DNA of 48,779 bases, taken from the NCBI GenBank assembly GCA_002687715.1, contig NZBC01000279.1, forward strand, positions 1-48,779. The letters run 5' to 3'. The notes under the pieces were generated by a model. That model did not search any database. It saw only the letters and a program-made list of their open reading frames with translations, and had not been told where the DNA came from. Shown piece after piece: positions 25,247-33,506 of the stretch. Every line of letters begins with the position of its first letter. The stretch's first letter is position 1. Source of the DNA: Planctomycetota bacterium. GTDB taxonomy: Bacteria > Planctomycetota > GCA-002687715. A program made the position numbers and the translations under genes.

Positions 25247-25729
25247 TTAGAAGCCGCAGACGTACTGGGTGTGACCCGGGACCCAGACGCGACGGTTCAC
25301 CACGTCCCAGTGACCGGCGCCCTGGACGGTGCGGAAGTAGCCGGCGCGGACGAGGACCCGGCGGTGGCTGCCGCAGGGGTCGCAGACGGTGCGGTAGACG
25401 GGCTGAATCCACTGCTGGGTCGCGCAGCCGGCAACCCAGACCCGCTCGGAAACGGTGCGGTAGAAGCCAGGAGTCTGCCGGACGCAGCTGTGGCAGTGGA
25501 CATGGCGATGGGGGCGATGAATCCGGATGTGACCATGGGCATGACGATGGCCATGGCGATGACCACGACTCACATGACCGGAGAGGCCGTGCGAACCGAT
25601 GTTCACGCCGAAGCTCTTGCGCTTGCCGTGCTTGGAGAACCCGATCGAGAACTGAGCGCTGGCGAGCCCGGTGAGGCCGAGGAGGAGAGCGAGGGAGAGA
25701 ACGCTGGTGAGAAGGGTGTTCTTAGACAT
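25247..25729 (-). CDS. His-rich secreted protein, copy 1
   Basis: The 160-residue preprotein has a clear signal peptide ending LASA-Q (about 1-25). Residues 55-81 are extremely rich in His (RGHRHGHRHAHGH, then HRPHRHVHCHSC), a likely metal-binding region. The C-terminal half repeats a motif of aromatic-Arg-Thr-Val followed by RVWV.G: FYRTVSERVWVAG, VYRTVCDPCG, and YFRTV...RRVWVPG. Cys residues (CHSC, CDPC and a final VCG) could form disulfides or join the metal site. The ATG at 25729 has AGGAGCT upstream. Similar small secreted proteins occur in this lineage, with no function known to me. It is about 92% identical to copy 2. Confidence 0.85.
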   Translation of the reverse strand: MSKNTLLTSVLSLALLLGLTGLASAQFSIGFSKHGKRKSFGVNIGSHGLSGHVSRGHRHGHRHAHGHIRIHRPHRHVHCHSCVRQTPGFYRTVSERVWVAGCATQQWIQPVYRTVCDPCGSHRRVLVRAGYFRTVQGAGHWDVVNRRVWVPGHTQYVCGF

Positions 25730-25814
25730 GACCGAGCTCCTGTGTTCCGTGGGAAGTGTCATCCCGCTGTTTTTTTTGTGCCCCGCGGTTGCCCGCAGCC
25801 GGCGATGGAGGAAT

Positions 25815-25832
25815 AGCGAGCGGCGTGCCAAA
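25815..25832 (-). promoter_or_regulatory. Sigma-54-like promoter of His-rich copy 1
   Basis: On the minus strand the element reads TTTGGCACGCCGCTCGCT. It has the GG of the -24 box and the GC of the -12 box exactly ten bases apart, and matches TTGGCACG-N4-TTGCT except at one position. It lies about 86 bases before the ATG. Confidence 0.55.
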
Positions 25833-26010
25833 GGGGGCTTCGAGCCGCAGAAAGAGCCATAAGCTGTGGATATTCAAGGGCTTGTGCGCCACGGCGGGTC
25901 GGTGGGGCCGTTCTGTGGAGCGTCCTTCAGAGAGCACACCGGGGCGGCAACGTGTCTTCGATCGGGGAGATCCGTTCCCAGATCTGGACGCTTTCCCACG
26001 GACGAAAAAG

Positions 26011-26041
26011 AAGAAGGGCGGCGCCGGTTTGGCGCCGCCCC
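26011..26041. terminator. Rho-independent-type terminator after His-rich copy 2
   Basis: A perfect ten-base stem GGGCGGCGCC / GGCGCCGCCC (26016-26025 and 26031-26040) with loop GGTTT. It is the counterpart of the 25166-25195 hairpin, lies about 55 bases past the stop of copy 2, and is followed on the minus strand by CTTCTTTTTC. Confidence 0.8.
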
Positions 26042-26095
26042 TCCCACAGGTGTCAGGTGTCGGTCAGGACTCGTGACCTCTTTCACTGTCTGGAC

Positions 26096-26572
26096 TTAGA
26101 AGCCGCAGACGTACTGGGTCTGACCCGGGACCCAGACGCGACGGTTCACCACGTCCCAGTGACCAGCGCCCTGGACGGTCTGGTAGAAGCCGGCGCGGAC
26201 GAGGACCCGGCGGTGGCTGCCGCAGGGGTCGCAGACGGTGCGGTACACGGGCTGGACCCACTGTTGGCGGGCGCAGCCGGCAACCCAGACCCGCTCGGAA
26301 ACGGTGCGGTAGAAGCCCGGAGTCTGCCGGACACAGCTGTGGCAGTGGACGTGGCGATGCGGGCGGTGAATCCGGATGTGACCATGACCATGGCCATGAC
26401 CATGGCCGCGGCTGACGTGACCGGAGAGGCCGTGCGAACCGATGTTGAGGCCGAAGCTCTTGTGCTTCCCGTGCTTCGAGAACCCGATCGAGAACTGAGC
26501 GCTGGCGAGGCCGGAGAGACCGAGGAGAAGAGCGAGCGAGAGGACGCTGGTGAGAAGAGTGTTCTTGGACAT
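26096..26572 (-). CDS. His-rich secreted protein, copy 2
   Basis: The 158-residue preprotein has the same layout as copy 1: signal peptide (1-25), a His/Gly region (RGHGHGHGHGH, then HRPHRHVHCHSC) and three aromatic-RTV/RVWV.G repeats. It differs at about a dozen positions plus a two-residue deletion in the His run. Most changes fall in the His region and near 102-131, while the signal peptide and the Cys positions are unchanged. An AGGAGCT site precedes the ATG. Close retention of both copies suggests dosage demand or a recent event. Confidence 0.85.
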   Translation of the reverse strand: MSKNTLLTSVLSLALLLGLSGLASAQFSIGFSKHGKHKSFGLNIGSHGLSGHVSRGHGHGHGHGHIRIHRPHRHVHCHSCVRQTPGFYRTVSERVWVAGCARQQWVQPVYRTVCDPCGSHRRVLVRAGFYQTVQGAGHWDVVNRRVWVPGQTQYVCGF

Positions 26573-26659
26573 GACCGAGCTCCTGTGATTCGTGGGAAAG
26601 GGTCGCCTTCCCATTGTTTCGTGTGCCCCGCGGTCACCCGCAGCCGGCGATGGGGGAAT

Positions 26660-26677
26660 AGCGAGCGGCGTGCCAAA
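26660..26677 (-). promoter_or_regulatory. Sigma-54-like promoter of His-rich copy 2
   Basis: The same 18 bases as at copy 1 (TTTGGCACGCCGCTCGCT on the minus strand) lie about 88 bases before the ATG. The duplicated homology ends immediately upstream of the -24 GG. Confidence 0.55.
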
Positions 26678-26858
26678 CCCGCCAGAGACTGGCGACCCCA
26701 TCCTTAAGTCATTACTCAATGGTGCCTTGTGAACTTGACTGCGCGGCCGGGTGGTCGTCGAGAGCTGTCCCTGGGATCGAGCACCAGAGCGGGGCCGTGT
26801 CCTCCCATGGGGACCCTGGCCGATTTAGAGGCCCCTGCCGGGTGCGTAGGATCGCTTC

Positions 26859-27773
26859 ATGGACCCACGCCATCTCAAGATCCTGGGTGTCCCGATCGAT
26901 CTCGGCGGCGCGCACCGGGGCGTCGACATGGGCCCGAGCTCGTTGCGGGTCGCCGGCCTGAACGCAGGGCTGAAGAGACTGGGACACCAGGTCACCGACC
27001 TTGGCAACGTCTACGTTCCCAATCCCCATAGCTGCGATCCGGGCCATTCGAACGCTCGGTTCCAGAAGGAAATCGCCGAGGTCTGCACCCACGTCGCGAC
27101 GACGGTCGAGCGCGAGTCACGGGACGGATCGGGCCTGATCGTCCTCGGTGGGGACCACAGCGCGGCGATTGGGAGCATCAGCGGCACCGCGGCTGGGTAC
27201 GCGTTGCGTGGCGAGAAGGTCGGTCTCATCTGGATCGATGCCCACACCGACATGAACACGCCCGAGTCCACCCCGTCCGGCAACATCCACGGGATGCCGG
27301 TCGCCTGCATTCTCGGCCACGGACCGAAGGAGCTGACGGCCATCCTCGGCGACGGCCCGAAGGTCGAACCACACAACGTGGTCTGCATCGGAATCCGCAG
27401 CGTCGACCCCACGGAGCGGGCGCTGGTCCGTGAGTCGGGCATCAACGTCTTCACCATGCGCGAAGTCGACGAGATGGGCGCTCGCCGGGTGATGGAGAGC
27501 GCTATCGAGCTTGCGACCCAGGGCACCGCCGGCTTTCACTTCTCGTTTGACATGGACGGGGTCGATAGCCGCATCGCCCCCGGAGTCGGCACCCCGGTCG
27601 ATGGCGGCCTCACCTACCGCGAGTCCCACCTCATCTGCGAGATGGCCCACGACTCCAAGAAGATGCTCGCCATGGACATGATGGAGGTCGACCCGGTCGA
27701 GGACGTCAAGAACACGACGGCCATCCTCGGCGTGGACCTCATCCTGTCCGCGCACGGCAAGTCGATCCTCTGA
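26859..27773 (+). CDS. rocF: Arginase (ureohydrolase)
   Basis: The 304-residue enzyme hydrolyses arginine to ornithine and urea with two manganese ions. The metal ligands are His100 (GGDHS), Asp127, His129 and Asp131 (DAHTD), and Asp231 and Asp233 (SFDMDGVD). The GTPVDGGLTYRES loop and the SGNIHGMP motif favour arginase over agmatinase. The DMDG form, instead of the more common DVDA, is slightly divergent. AGGA lies about seven bases before the ATG. It is a lone gene with no urease or ornithine gene nearby, so its physiological role (nitrogen supply or arginine breakdown) is open. Confidence 0.93.
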   Translation: MDPRHLKILGVPIDLGGAHRGVDMGPSSLRVAGLNAGLKRLGHQVTDLGNVYVPNPHSCDPGHSNARFQKEIAEVCTHVATTVERESRDGSGLIVLGGDHSAAIGSISGTAAGYALRGEKVGLIWIDAHTDMNTPESTPSGNIHGMPVACILGHGPKELTAILGDGPKVEPHNVVCIGIRSVDPTERALVRESGINVFTMREVDEMGARRVMESAIELATQGTAGFHFSFDMDGVDSRIAPGVGTPVDGGLTYRESHLICEMAHDSKKMLAMDMMEVDPVEDVKNTTAILGVDLILSAHGKSIL

Positions 27774-27779
27774 GTCGCG

Positions 27780-27796
27780 CTCCCGGGAAGAGGGAG
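27780..27796. terminator. Weak hairpin between convergent genes
   Basis: CTCCC at 27780-27784 pairs with GGGAG at 27792-27796 in the 26-base gap between the arginase stop and the convergent secreted-protein stop. There is no T-run on either side, so termination is uncertain. Confidence 0.3.
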
Positions 27797-27799
27797 TGG

Positions 27800-29011
27800 T
27801 CAGGGACGGATTCGCAGGACGGCGAAAGTCGGCCGCCCGGTCTGCAGGGCGTGGCGCAGGGCACGGAGGCGGTTGGTGGCGTCGTTGCGCACCGGACCTC
27901 CGTGGACCGGGCGTCCGTTGAACCGGACCGTCAGATTCCCCGGGTCCTTGGAGAGCCAGACGTCGAGGTTGAAGGGGGCGCGGCTCTTCGCATCCGGTGT
28001 GGTGATCTCGATGACGGGTCCCGAGCGCTCGGCGCGGATCCTGACGTCTTCCTCGAGCCCGGGCGCGTCGAGCCATTCATGGGCGCTCGGGCGGGCTCCT
28101 CCCGCGAGGAACTCGATCACGTCGGCGGCGGCTGGGCGGCGCACGCCCCTCGTCAGACGACGCACGGCCTCGCGCGTGATGACGACCTCGCCGAAGTAGT
28201 CGAGGCGACGGTCAACGTGGCGCACGATGCGGACCGGCGGTTCGAGATGGGTCAGGCGCTGCTCCAGCAGGGTCTGCCGGTCGGGATTGTGACGGGAGCG
28301 ATGGAAGAGGATCGTTCGTCCTTGCCACCGGCGCACGTCGGGCGGCCGACCTTGCCACGCGCCGCCCGGCAGCATCGCGTATAGCCCCGCGAAAGGCGTG
28401 ACGTCGATGTTCGGCCATGTCTGCGGCCAGGTGATGATCGGCTGATGGATCCACGGACCCAGGTAGAGGACGCGTTCGCGGTCGATCGGGGACGTCAGCT
28501 CCAGATCGGCGAGGAGGCACGCGAGGAGGTCGTGGGCCATGCCGAGCGCGTCCCGCTCCGGTGAGGACTTCTCGATCCCGACGCCCATGTACTTCGGACG
28601 AATGGGGACCAGCAGCGTGAACCCCTCCTCGAGGAACCCCCCGTAGAACTGGCGTAGCCCGAGTTCGTCGGGTGGCAGGCCCAGGATCGGGTTCCGGCCG
28701 ACGAGCACGGGTCGACCTGCTTTGGGTGCGGGCGTCTTGGGCACGATCGCGACGTAGCGCAGCGGCGGGGACCAGCCCGCGAGGTCAAGGACGTGGAATC
28801 CCGCGGCGAGCGCCGGCGATCGGGCGGCGTCCAGGGTCGGGACCTCCGCCGAACGGCGTTCCAGCCAGTCGTCCGCCCAGGCTCTCTGCGAGACCAGGAA
28901 TCGGCGGAGCTCCGGGTCGCCAGGTGCGCGGCCCGGCTCCTGGGCGTCTGCGAGACCCACCAGAGCCCCCAGAAAGACGGTCGTGAGGAGTCTGGCGCCG
29001 GGTTTGGACAT
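27800..29011 (-). CDS. Secreted protein of unknown function, possibly a degenerate alpha/beta hydrolase
   Basis: The 403-residue protein has a signal peptide (about 1-23). Its central part reads like an esterase-type alpha/beta fold: LRYVAIVPKTPAPKAGRPVLVGRNP, a helix with GMAHDLLACLLADLELTSPIDRERVLYLG, and then HQPIITWPQTWPN where a GxSxG nucleophile elbow would be expected. No Ser is in the right place, so it may be inactive or the match may be false. The C-terminal 70 residues form a beta domain with WLSKDPGNLTVRFNGRPV. It is convergent with arginase and divergent from the DUF1570 gene. Confidence 0.65.
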   Translation of the reverse strand: MSKPGARLLTTVFLGALVGLADAQEPGRAPGDPELRRFLVSQRAWADDWLERRSAEVPTLDAARSPALAAGFHVLDLAGWSPPLRYVAIVPKTPAPKAGRPVLVGRNPILGLPPDELGLRQFYGGFLEEGFTLLVPIRPKYMGVGIEKSSPERDALGMAHDLLACLLADLELTSPIDRERVLYLGPWIHQPIITWPQTWPNIDVTPFAGLYAMLPGGAWQGRPPDVRRWQGRTILFHRSRHNPDRQTLLEQRLTHLEPPVRIVRHVDRRLDYFGEVVITREAVRRLTRGVRRPAAADVIEFLAGGARPSAHEWLDAPGLEEDVRIRAERSGPVIEITTPDAKSRAPFNLDVWLSKDPGNLTVRFNGRPVHGGPVRNDATNRLRALRHALQTGRPTFAVLRIRP

Positions 29012-29099
29012 TCCGGGATCCAGTGAACCAAGCTGCCCGGACGGCGTCCACTTCAGGAGGTTAGACTCCCCGTATCAGCCACGGTCCTCCGGAGGGCCT

Positions 29100-30197
29100 A
29101 TGTCCCGTATCTCAGTCAGCCCATTCCTCGTCTCGTTGCTCGTCCTCTTCGTCGCCACGCTCGTCGCCGACGTCCCTGCCCAGGGCCGCGGCCGTAACGG
29201 AATCAAGAAGGGCGAGTGGAAGAGCAAGAAGGACGTTCCCGAAGGGTGGATCGTGTACCGGACCCGGCGCTATACGTTCCAGAGCAATGCGCCCCTGGAC
29301 CGCGTGAAGCGGGTCGCGGCGCACCTCAAAGCGGCCTACAAGCTTTACGAGAAGAAGTTCCCGTCGGGACGGACGCCGAAGCGGCCGTTCGTCGTGAAGA
29401 TCTTCAAGAACCGGCCTGAGTTCATCGCGTACGGTGCGCCGCCGAGTGCGGGTGCGTACTACTCATGGCGCGACAAGGAGATGGTCGGCTACGACACCGG
29501 CAAGATCGACGGAGAGGTCAAGAGCGCGGGAGTGACCGGGAAGCCGAAGGGACTGCGCGAGCGAATCCGCCGGCTCAGGGCGAACCGGGCGATGGATCTC
29601 CTCGGCGTGTTTGCACATGAAGGCTGGCACCAGTACTTCCACTTCACCTGCGCGTCCAAGGTCGAGTTCCCGTCGTGGTGCGACGAGGGCATCGGCGAGT
29701 ACTTCTACTCGATGCGGTATCGGCAGAAGAAGTACCTGACGGGCGACCCGAACGACTACCGTCTCGGCACCATCCAGCGTCACATCAAGGCAGGGACCTT
29801 CATCCCGCTGAAGGACCTCGTCACCTTCAATCAGCGCAAGTACTACAGCGACGCCAGCAAGGCGTACGCGCAGGGCTGGGCGCTCGTCCACTTCTTCCTC
29901 GAGCATCCGAAGTACAAGAAGAAGCGCTACCTCCAGCGGTTCGTGAAGACCTTCATCGCGCAACACTCCATCGACAAGGCCGTCAAGACGGTGTTCTCCA
30001 GCATGGACTGGCCGACGGTCACCGACGACTGGAAGGCGTGGGTCATGGCGATGAAGGTGCCCGGAAAGGCGGGCGACGACGATGCCGACGCCGCGGAAGC
30101 GCGTCGCAAGGCGCTCGAACGTCTGGGTGGCGGACTCTTCGGAGGCGAGAAGCCGCCGGGCGGCGGCGAGAAGAAGAAGGATCCGAAGAAGGACTGA
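29100..30197 (+). CDS. DUF1570-family secreted zinc peptidase-like protein
   Basis: The 365-residue protein has a signal peptide (about 1-27). HEGWHQYFH at 173-181 gives a zinc-binding HExxH, and the third ligand is probably a Glu of DEGIGEYF (195-202). This is the gluzincin-like arrangement of DUF1570/peptidase MA proteins, abundant in Planctomycetota. The C-terminus is a Gly/Lys/Asp-rich tail after residue 320. GGAGGG sits five bases before the ATG at 29100; the frame stays open farther upstream but without a ribosome binding site. The next gene starts 74 bases later and may be co-transcribed. Substrate unknown. Confidence 0.85.
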   Translation: MSRISVSPFLVSLLVLFVATLVADVPAQGRGRNGIKKGEWKSKKDVPEGWIVYRTRRYTFQSNAPLDRVKRVAAHLKAAYKLYEKKFPSGRTPKRPFVVKIFKNRPEFIAYGAPPSAGAYYSWRDKEMVGYDTGKIDGEVKSAGVTGKPKGLRERIRRLRANRAMDLLGVFAHEGWHQYFHFTCASKVEFPSWCDEGIGEYFYSMRYRQKKYLTGDPNDYRLGTIQRHIKAGTFIPLKDLVTFNQRKYYSDASKAYAQGWALVHFFLEHPKYKKKRYLQRFVKTFIAQHSIDKAVKTVFSSMDWPTVTDDWKAWVMAMKVPGKAGDDDADAAEARRKALERLGGGLFGGEKPPGGGEKKKDPKKD

Positions 30198-30271
30198 CCT
30201 GGCGCGGACGTACTGAGCCACCGCCAGTAGACTGGGCCTCCTTCCGCCACGCCGAACCAGAGGAGACCCCC

Positions 30272-31321
30272 ATGTCCCGTTTGAACCGCCGCACGTTCCT
30301 CAAGGGCTCCGCCGCCGTCGTCGCCGCGGGTTCGCTCCCGGCCGCCAAGGGTTCGGGACCGGAGATCCTCGTCCGCCGTCCGCATCCGTGCGTCGTCTCG
30401 TCGTCGAACGGGCATCGCGCGTGCACGACCAAGGCGATGGAGATGATCATCGCGGGCAAGCCCGTCGTCGAAGCGGTGGTCGAGGGCGTCACCCTGGTCG
30501 AGAACGATCCCAAGGACACGAGCGTCGGGTACGGCGGACTGCCGAACGAGAACGGCGTCGTGGAGCTCGACTCCTCGGTGATGGACGGCAACTCCTGCCT
30601 CGCGGGAGCGGTGGCGTCGATTCGCGACATCAAGAACCCGGCCCGGGTGGCGCTCAACGTGCTGCGCTACACCGACCATTGCCTCCTCGTGGGGGAGGGG
30701 GCGAAGAAGTTCGCCGTGGCGCACGGGTTCAAGGAGGAGAATCTCCTCACCGAGCGCGCGCGGAAGATCTGGCTCCGCTGGAAGACGACGCTCTCCGACC
30801 GCGACGACTGGTTCCCCAAGGACAACGCGAAGCTCGACCAGGACGTCCGCAAGGCGGTCGGTCACTACGGCACCATCAATTGCAACGCGGTGAACAGCGA
30901 GGGCGACCTCGCCGGCGTCACGACGACTTCGGGCCTGTCGTTCAAGATCCCGGGTCGCGTCGGCGACAGCCCGATCATCGGCGCCGGACTCTACGTCGAC
31001 AACGATTTCGGGGCGGCCGGTTCAACCGGGCGTGGCGAGGCGAACATCATCTCGTGCGGATCTGCGTCCGTCGTCGAAGGCATGCGCCGGGGCATGCATC
31101 CGAAGGACGCGTGTGTCTTCGCCGCCAAGAACATCGTTCGGCTCACCCGAGCGAAGCACCTCGTTCGCAAGGACGGCAAGCCCAGCTTCAACGTGAAGTT
31201 CTATGCCGTCGACAAGAAAGGCCAGCACGGCGGCGCTGCTGTCTGGTCGGGCGGCGACTACGCGGTCTTCGATGCCCAGGGCAAGCGGAAGGCCGATCTG
31301 GCGTACGCGCTGGAGAGGTAG
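30272..31321 (+). CDS. Tat-exported glycosylasparaginase/isoaspartyl peptidase family (Ntn) hydrolase
   Basis: The 349-residue protein begins with a twin-arginine signal, NRRTFLKGSAAVVAAGSLP. The rest matches the N4-(beta-N-acetylglucosaminyl)-L-asparaginase/type 2 asparaginase family: these proenzymes cut themselves just before a threonine that becomes the catalytic nucleophile. Here that residue is Thr201 in HYGTINCNAV, followed by the usual GDLAGVTTTSGLSFKIPGR-type segment and GRGEANI. The early DPKDTSVGYGGLPNENGVVELD stretch is typical of the glycosylasparaginase branch. AGGAG is six bases before the ATG. It would act on aspartyl-linked glycans or isoaspartyl peptides in the periplasm. 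Confidence 0.9.
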   Translation: MSRLNRRTFLKGSAAVVAAGSLPAAKGSGPEILVRRPHPCVVSSSNGHRACTTKAMEMIIAGKPVVEAVVEGVTLVENDPKDTSVGYGGLPNENGVVELDSSVMDGNSCLAGAVASIRDIKNPARVALNVLRYTDHCLLVGEGAKKFAVAHGFKEENLLTERARKIWLRWKTTLSDRDDWFPKDNAKLDQDVRKAVGHYGTINCNAVNSEGDLAGVTTTSGLSFKIPGRVGDSPIIGAGLYVDNDFGAAGSTGRGEANIISCGSASVVEGMRRGMHPKDACVFAAKNIVRLTRAKHLVRKDGKPSFNVKFYAVDKKGQHGGAAVWSGGDYAVFDAQGKRKADLAYALER

Positions 31322-31329
31322 GCCCCCGA

Positions 31330-32409
31330 TCACCAGGCCAGCCGACCGCTCAACCGTCGCGCCGCGAGCGCGACGCCGAGCATCGCCAGCACGCCGCAGA
31401 TCAACACCACGACTGCGCCCGTGACGTCCTTCTCGGCGACGAGGTCAATCAGGAGCTGGGTTCGGGACTCGACCTGGTCCGGATTCCCGGGAAGGACGAC
31501 CTTGCCCGCCCGCAGCTGTTCCCAGTAGGGGACGATGAGCTCCGGGCGACGGGCCGGGGACTCGGGATCGATCAATGCCCAGCCGATCTCTCCTCGTAGC
31601 TCCGGGCCCGGTATCTGGAAGAACGCGAGCTGGACCGCAGGAAGCAGCGGCCGCTCGAATCCGTTGTCCAGGACGTGGCGGATGGCCTCATCGTCGCCGG
31701 CGGCGAGGCGCACGGCGAGAGCGAGATCGCGTCGCGATACCAGATGATCGAAAGGCTGGCTGCGCCTCCGTGATCGCCGCGGGGACGGAGTCGTTCGCAG
31801 GTACTCGCGGAAGGCCACGAGTTCGGGCGCCGGGAGCAGGCTCATCAACGGCATTCGCGACATCAGCTCGAGCTGGCTGGTCGGCGTTCCCCGCTCCTGG
31901 CGGCGCGTCATCAGCATCTCGGTCAGGTGCAGGGCGTACTCGGATGCAGACCACCGGCCCGGGCCGGTGGCCGGGGGTTCATCCAACGGCACGAAGATCA
32001 CGTAGCGATACCCACGGCCGTGCTGGGAGCGTGCCGGCGCCCAGGGGGACCCCAGATTGGCCGACATCACTCCGCCGACCGCGTCGGTATGGTGGCCGCC
32101 GCTGGAACTGGCGTGGCGTTGGCTGAAGTGGAAGCGGATCTGGTAGTCGTCACGCGTGCGCTTGATCTCGTTGAACTCGATGCCGGGGGAGTCACCCCAC
32201 CCGACCGTCTTCTTCAGCGTGTCGCCCTCGGCGTGGTATCGCCAGACGGCCTCGGTGTGAAGTTCCGGTAGGCCATCGTCGCTGAGGACCTCCATGAACA
32301 CGACGTGGACGTCGAGGTCTGCCGCGGGCCGGCGTCTCTCATTGGAATCCTGGGCCGGAAGCGAACTCAGGAGCAGGACGCCTGCCCAGGCTGCGAGGAT
32401 CGGTTTCAC
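31330..32409 (-). CDS. Secreted/membrane protein of unknown function
   Basis: The 359-residue product has an N-terminal signal segment (about 1-19) and a C-terminal membrane helix (about 330-350) followed by a basic end, so it is probably anchored with its bulk outside the cytoplasm. The front half is beta-rich and carries a Ser/Gly/His stretch (ASSSGGHHTDAVGG). The second half is mostly helical. I do not recognise a family. The GTG start at 32409 shares one base with the stop of the Nudix-Apt gene (TAGTG), so the two are co-transcribed. It is convergent with the asparaginase gene, with only eight bases between the stops. Confidence 0.65.
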   Translation of the reverse strand: MKPILAAWAGVLLLSSLPAQDSNERRRPAADLDVHVVFMEVLSDDGLPELHTEAVWRYHAEGDTLKKTVGWGDSPGIEFNEIKRTRDDYQIRFHFSQRHASSSGGHHTDAVGGVMSANLGSPWAPARSQHGRGYRYVIFVPLDEPPATGPGRWSASEYALHLTEMLMTRRQERGTPTSQLELMSRMPLMSLLPAPELVAFREYLRTTPSPRRSRRRSQPFDHLVSRRDLALAVRLAAGDDEAIRHVLDNGFERPLLPAVQLAFFQIPGPELRGEIGWALIDPESPARRPELIVPYWEQLRAGKVVLPGNPDQVESRTQLLIDLVAEKDVTGAVVVLICGVLAMLGVALAARRLSGRLAW

Positions 32410-33416
32410 TAGTACGTCACCATGGAGCGGATCTCGGGGTCGCCCATCTTCCCTCGTCCGTCGAGGAAACCGAGCTCCACCAGGAAGAGGCACCCGGCGA
32501 CGGACGCGCCGAGCCCCCCTACCAATTCGCAGCAGGCGGCCATGGTTCCCCCGGTTGCCAGCAGATCGTCGACGAGGAGCACGCGCTGGCCAGGGCCGGC
32601 AGCATCCTCGTGGATCTCGACCGTGTCCTTTCCGTATTCCAGGTCGTAGCTTACGGCGCGGGTCTTCCACGGCAGCTTGCCGGGCTTTCGGATGGGTACG
32701 AATCCGCAACCCAGCCGCATGGCGAGTGCGGTCCCGAAGATGAAGCCGCGGGATTCGGGGCCGGCCACGAGGTCGACGCCGAGCTCCTGAGCCTGCTCGG
32801 CCATCCAACCGATGACAGCATCCATGGCGGGTGCGTCGGCGAGGAGGGGGGTGATGTCCTTGAAGACGATGCCCGCCTTGGGGAAGTCGGGGACGTCGCG
32901 AATCAGCTCCTGGACGCGGGCATGAGGCATGTCGATCGTGCTCCGGCGAGGGTCGAACCGTACGGCGGGGAGGATACCATCGCCCGCGGTGTCGCAGAGG
33001 AACTCGAGCGCTGCGGCGAACGCTCGGCGGGTCAGGTCGTGGGTCAGGCGGGCGATGACTTCGTCCGCGGAATGCCAGCCGCCGTCGTCATGCTCCGGGC
33101 TGCGGGTCCAGCCCGAGGTCGGCGCGGCGCCGAGGAACAGACGGACCCGTTTTCGGTACGCCTCCCGGTTGACCGGGTGATGACCGGCCGCGACGTCGTA
33201 CTCCATGACGTGCTCGAATCCCGGCACGTGCTCGAGGTCGCTGATTCCGGTCTCCTCGAGGAGCTCGCGGTGCGCGGCGTCGCGGGTCGCCTCGCCGGGT
33301 TCGACGTGTCCTTTGGGAAACCCCCACGTGGCGTGGCGGCGGGAGCTGCGGAGGATCAGAAAACGGCGGTCGTCCCCCGAACCCGTGAACACGATGTAGC
33401 CCGCTGCCTCAAGCAT
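32409..33416 (-). CDS. apt: Nudix hydrolase-adenine phosphoribosyltransferase fusion
   Basis: One open frame encodes 335 residues. Residues 1-162 are a Nudix domain close to the Ap4A hydrolase type, with the Nudix box GHVEPGEATRDAAHRELLEE followed by TGI near 41-63. Residues 163-335, from MPHARVQELI, are a complete adenine phosphoribosyltransferase with DFPKAGIVFKDITPLL, GPESRGFIFG, the PRPP loop VLLVDDLLATGGTMAA and the usual length. Apt converts adenine and PRPP to AMP. There is no stop between the domains, so the natural reading is a fusion. An internal ATG at 32930 with GGAG ten bases upstream could also make free Apt. Both activities centre on adenine nucleotides. Confidence 0.88.
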   Translation of the reverse strand: MLEAAGYIVFTGSGDDRRFLILRSSRRHATWGFPKGHVEPGEATRDAAHRELLEETGISDLEHVPGFEHVMEYDVAAGHHPVNREAYRKRVRLFLGAAPTSGWTRSPEHDDGGWHSADEVIARLTHDLTRRAFAAALEFLCDTAGDGILPAVRFDPRRSTIDMPHARVQELIRDVPDFPKAGIVFKDITPLLADAPAMDAVIGWMAEQAQELGVDLVAGPESRGFIFGTALAMRLGCGFVPIRKPGKLPWKTRAVSYDLEYGKDTVEIHEDAAGPGQRVLLVDDLLATGGTMAACCELVGGLGASVAGCLFLVELGFLDGRGKMGDPEIRSMVTY

Positions 33417-33506
33417 CGAAGTCGAGTCTGCCGGGCTTCCCGCGGGTGTGCAACGCCTACCGGGTGGTGGTCCGGGGAGGGGGACGCTGATAGAAGAGTA
33501 CGGCCC

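Larger units (their letters stand above)
25160..25835 (-). repeat. Tandem duplication, unit 1 (His-rich gene with promoter and terminator)
   Basis: This unit matches 26005-26680 in order and orientation: terminator stem, gene, leader and the 18-base promoter element. The leader segment from CCGCGGT to GTGCCAAA is nearly identical in both. Similarity ends right after the promoter element, at about 25833 and 26678. Confidence 0.85.
26005..26680 (-). repeat. Tandem duplication, unit 2
   Basis: Second unit of the duplication described at 25160-25835. About 170 bases of unrelated sequence separate the two units. That spacer holds no gene I can support. Confidence 0.85.
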
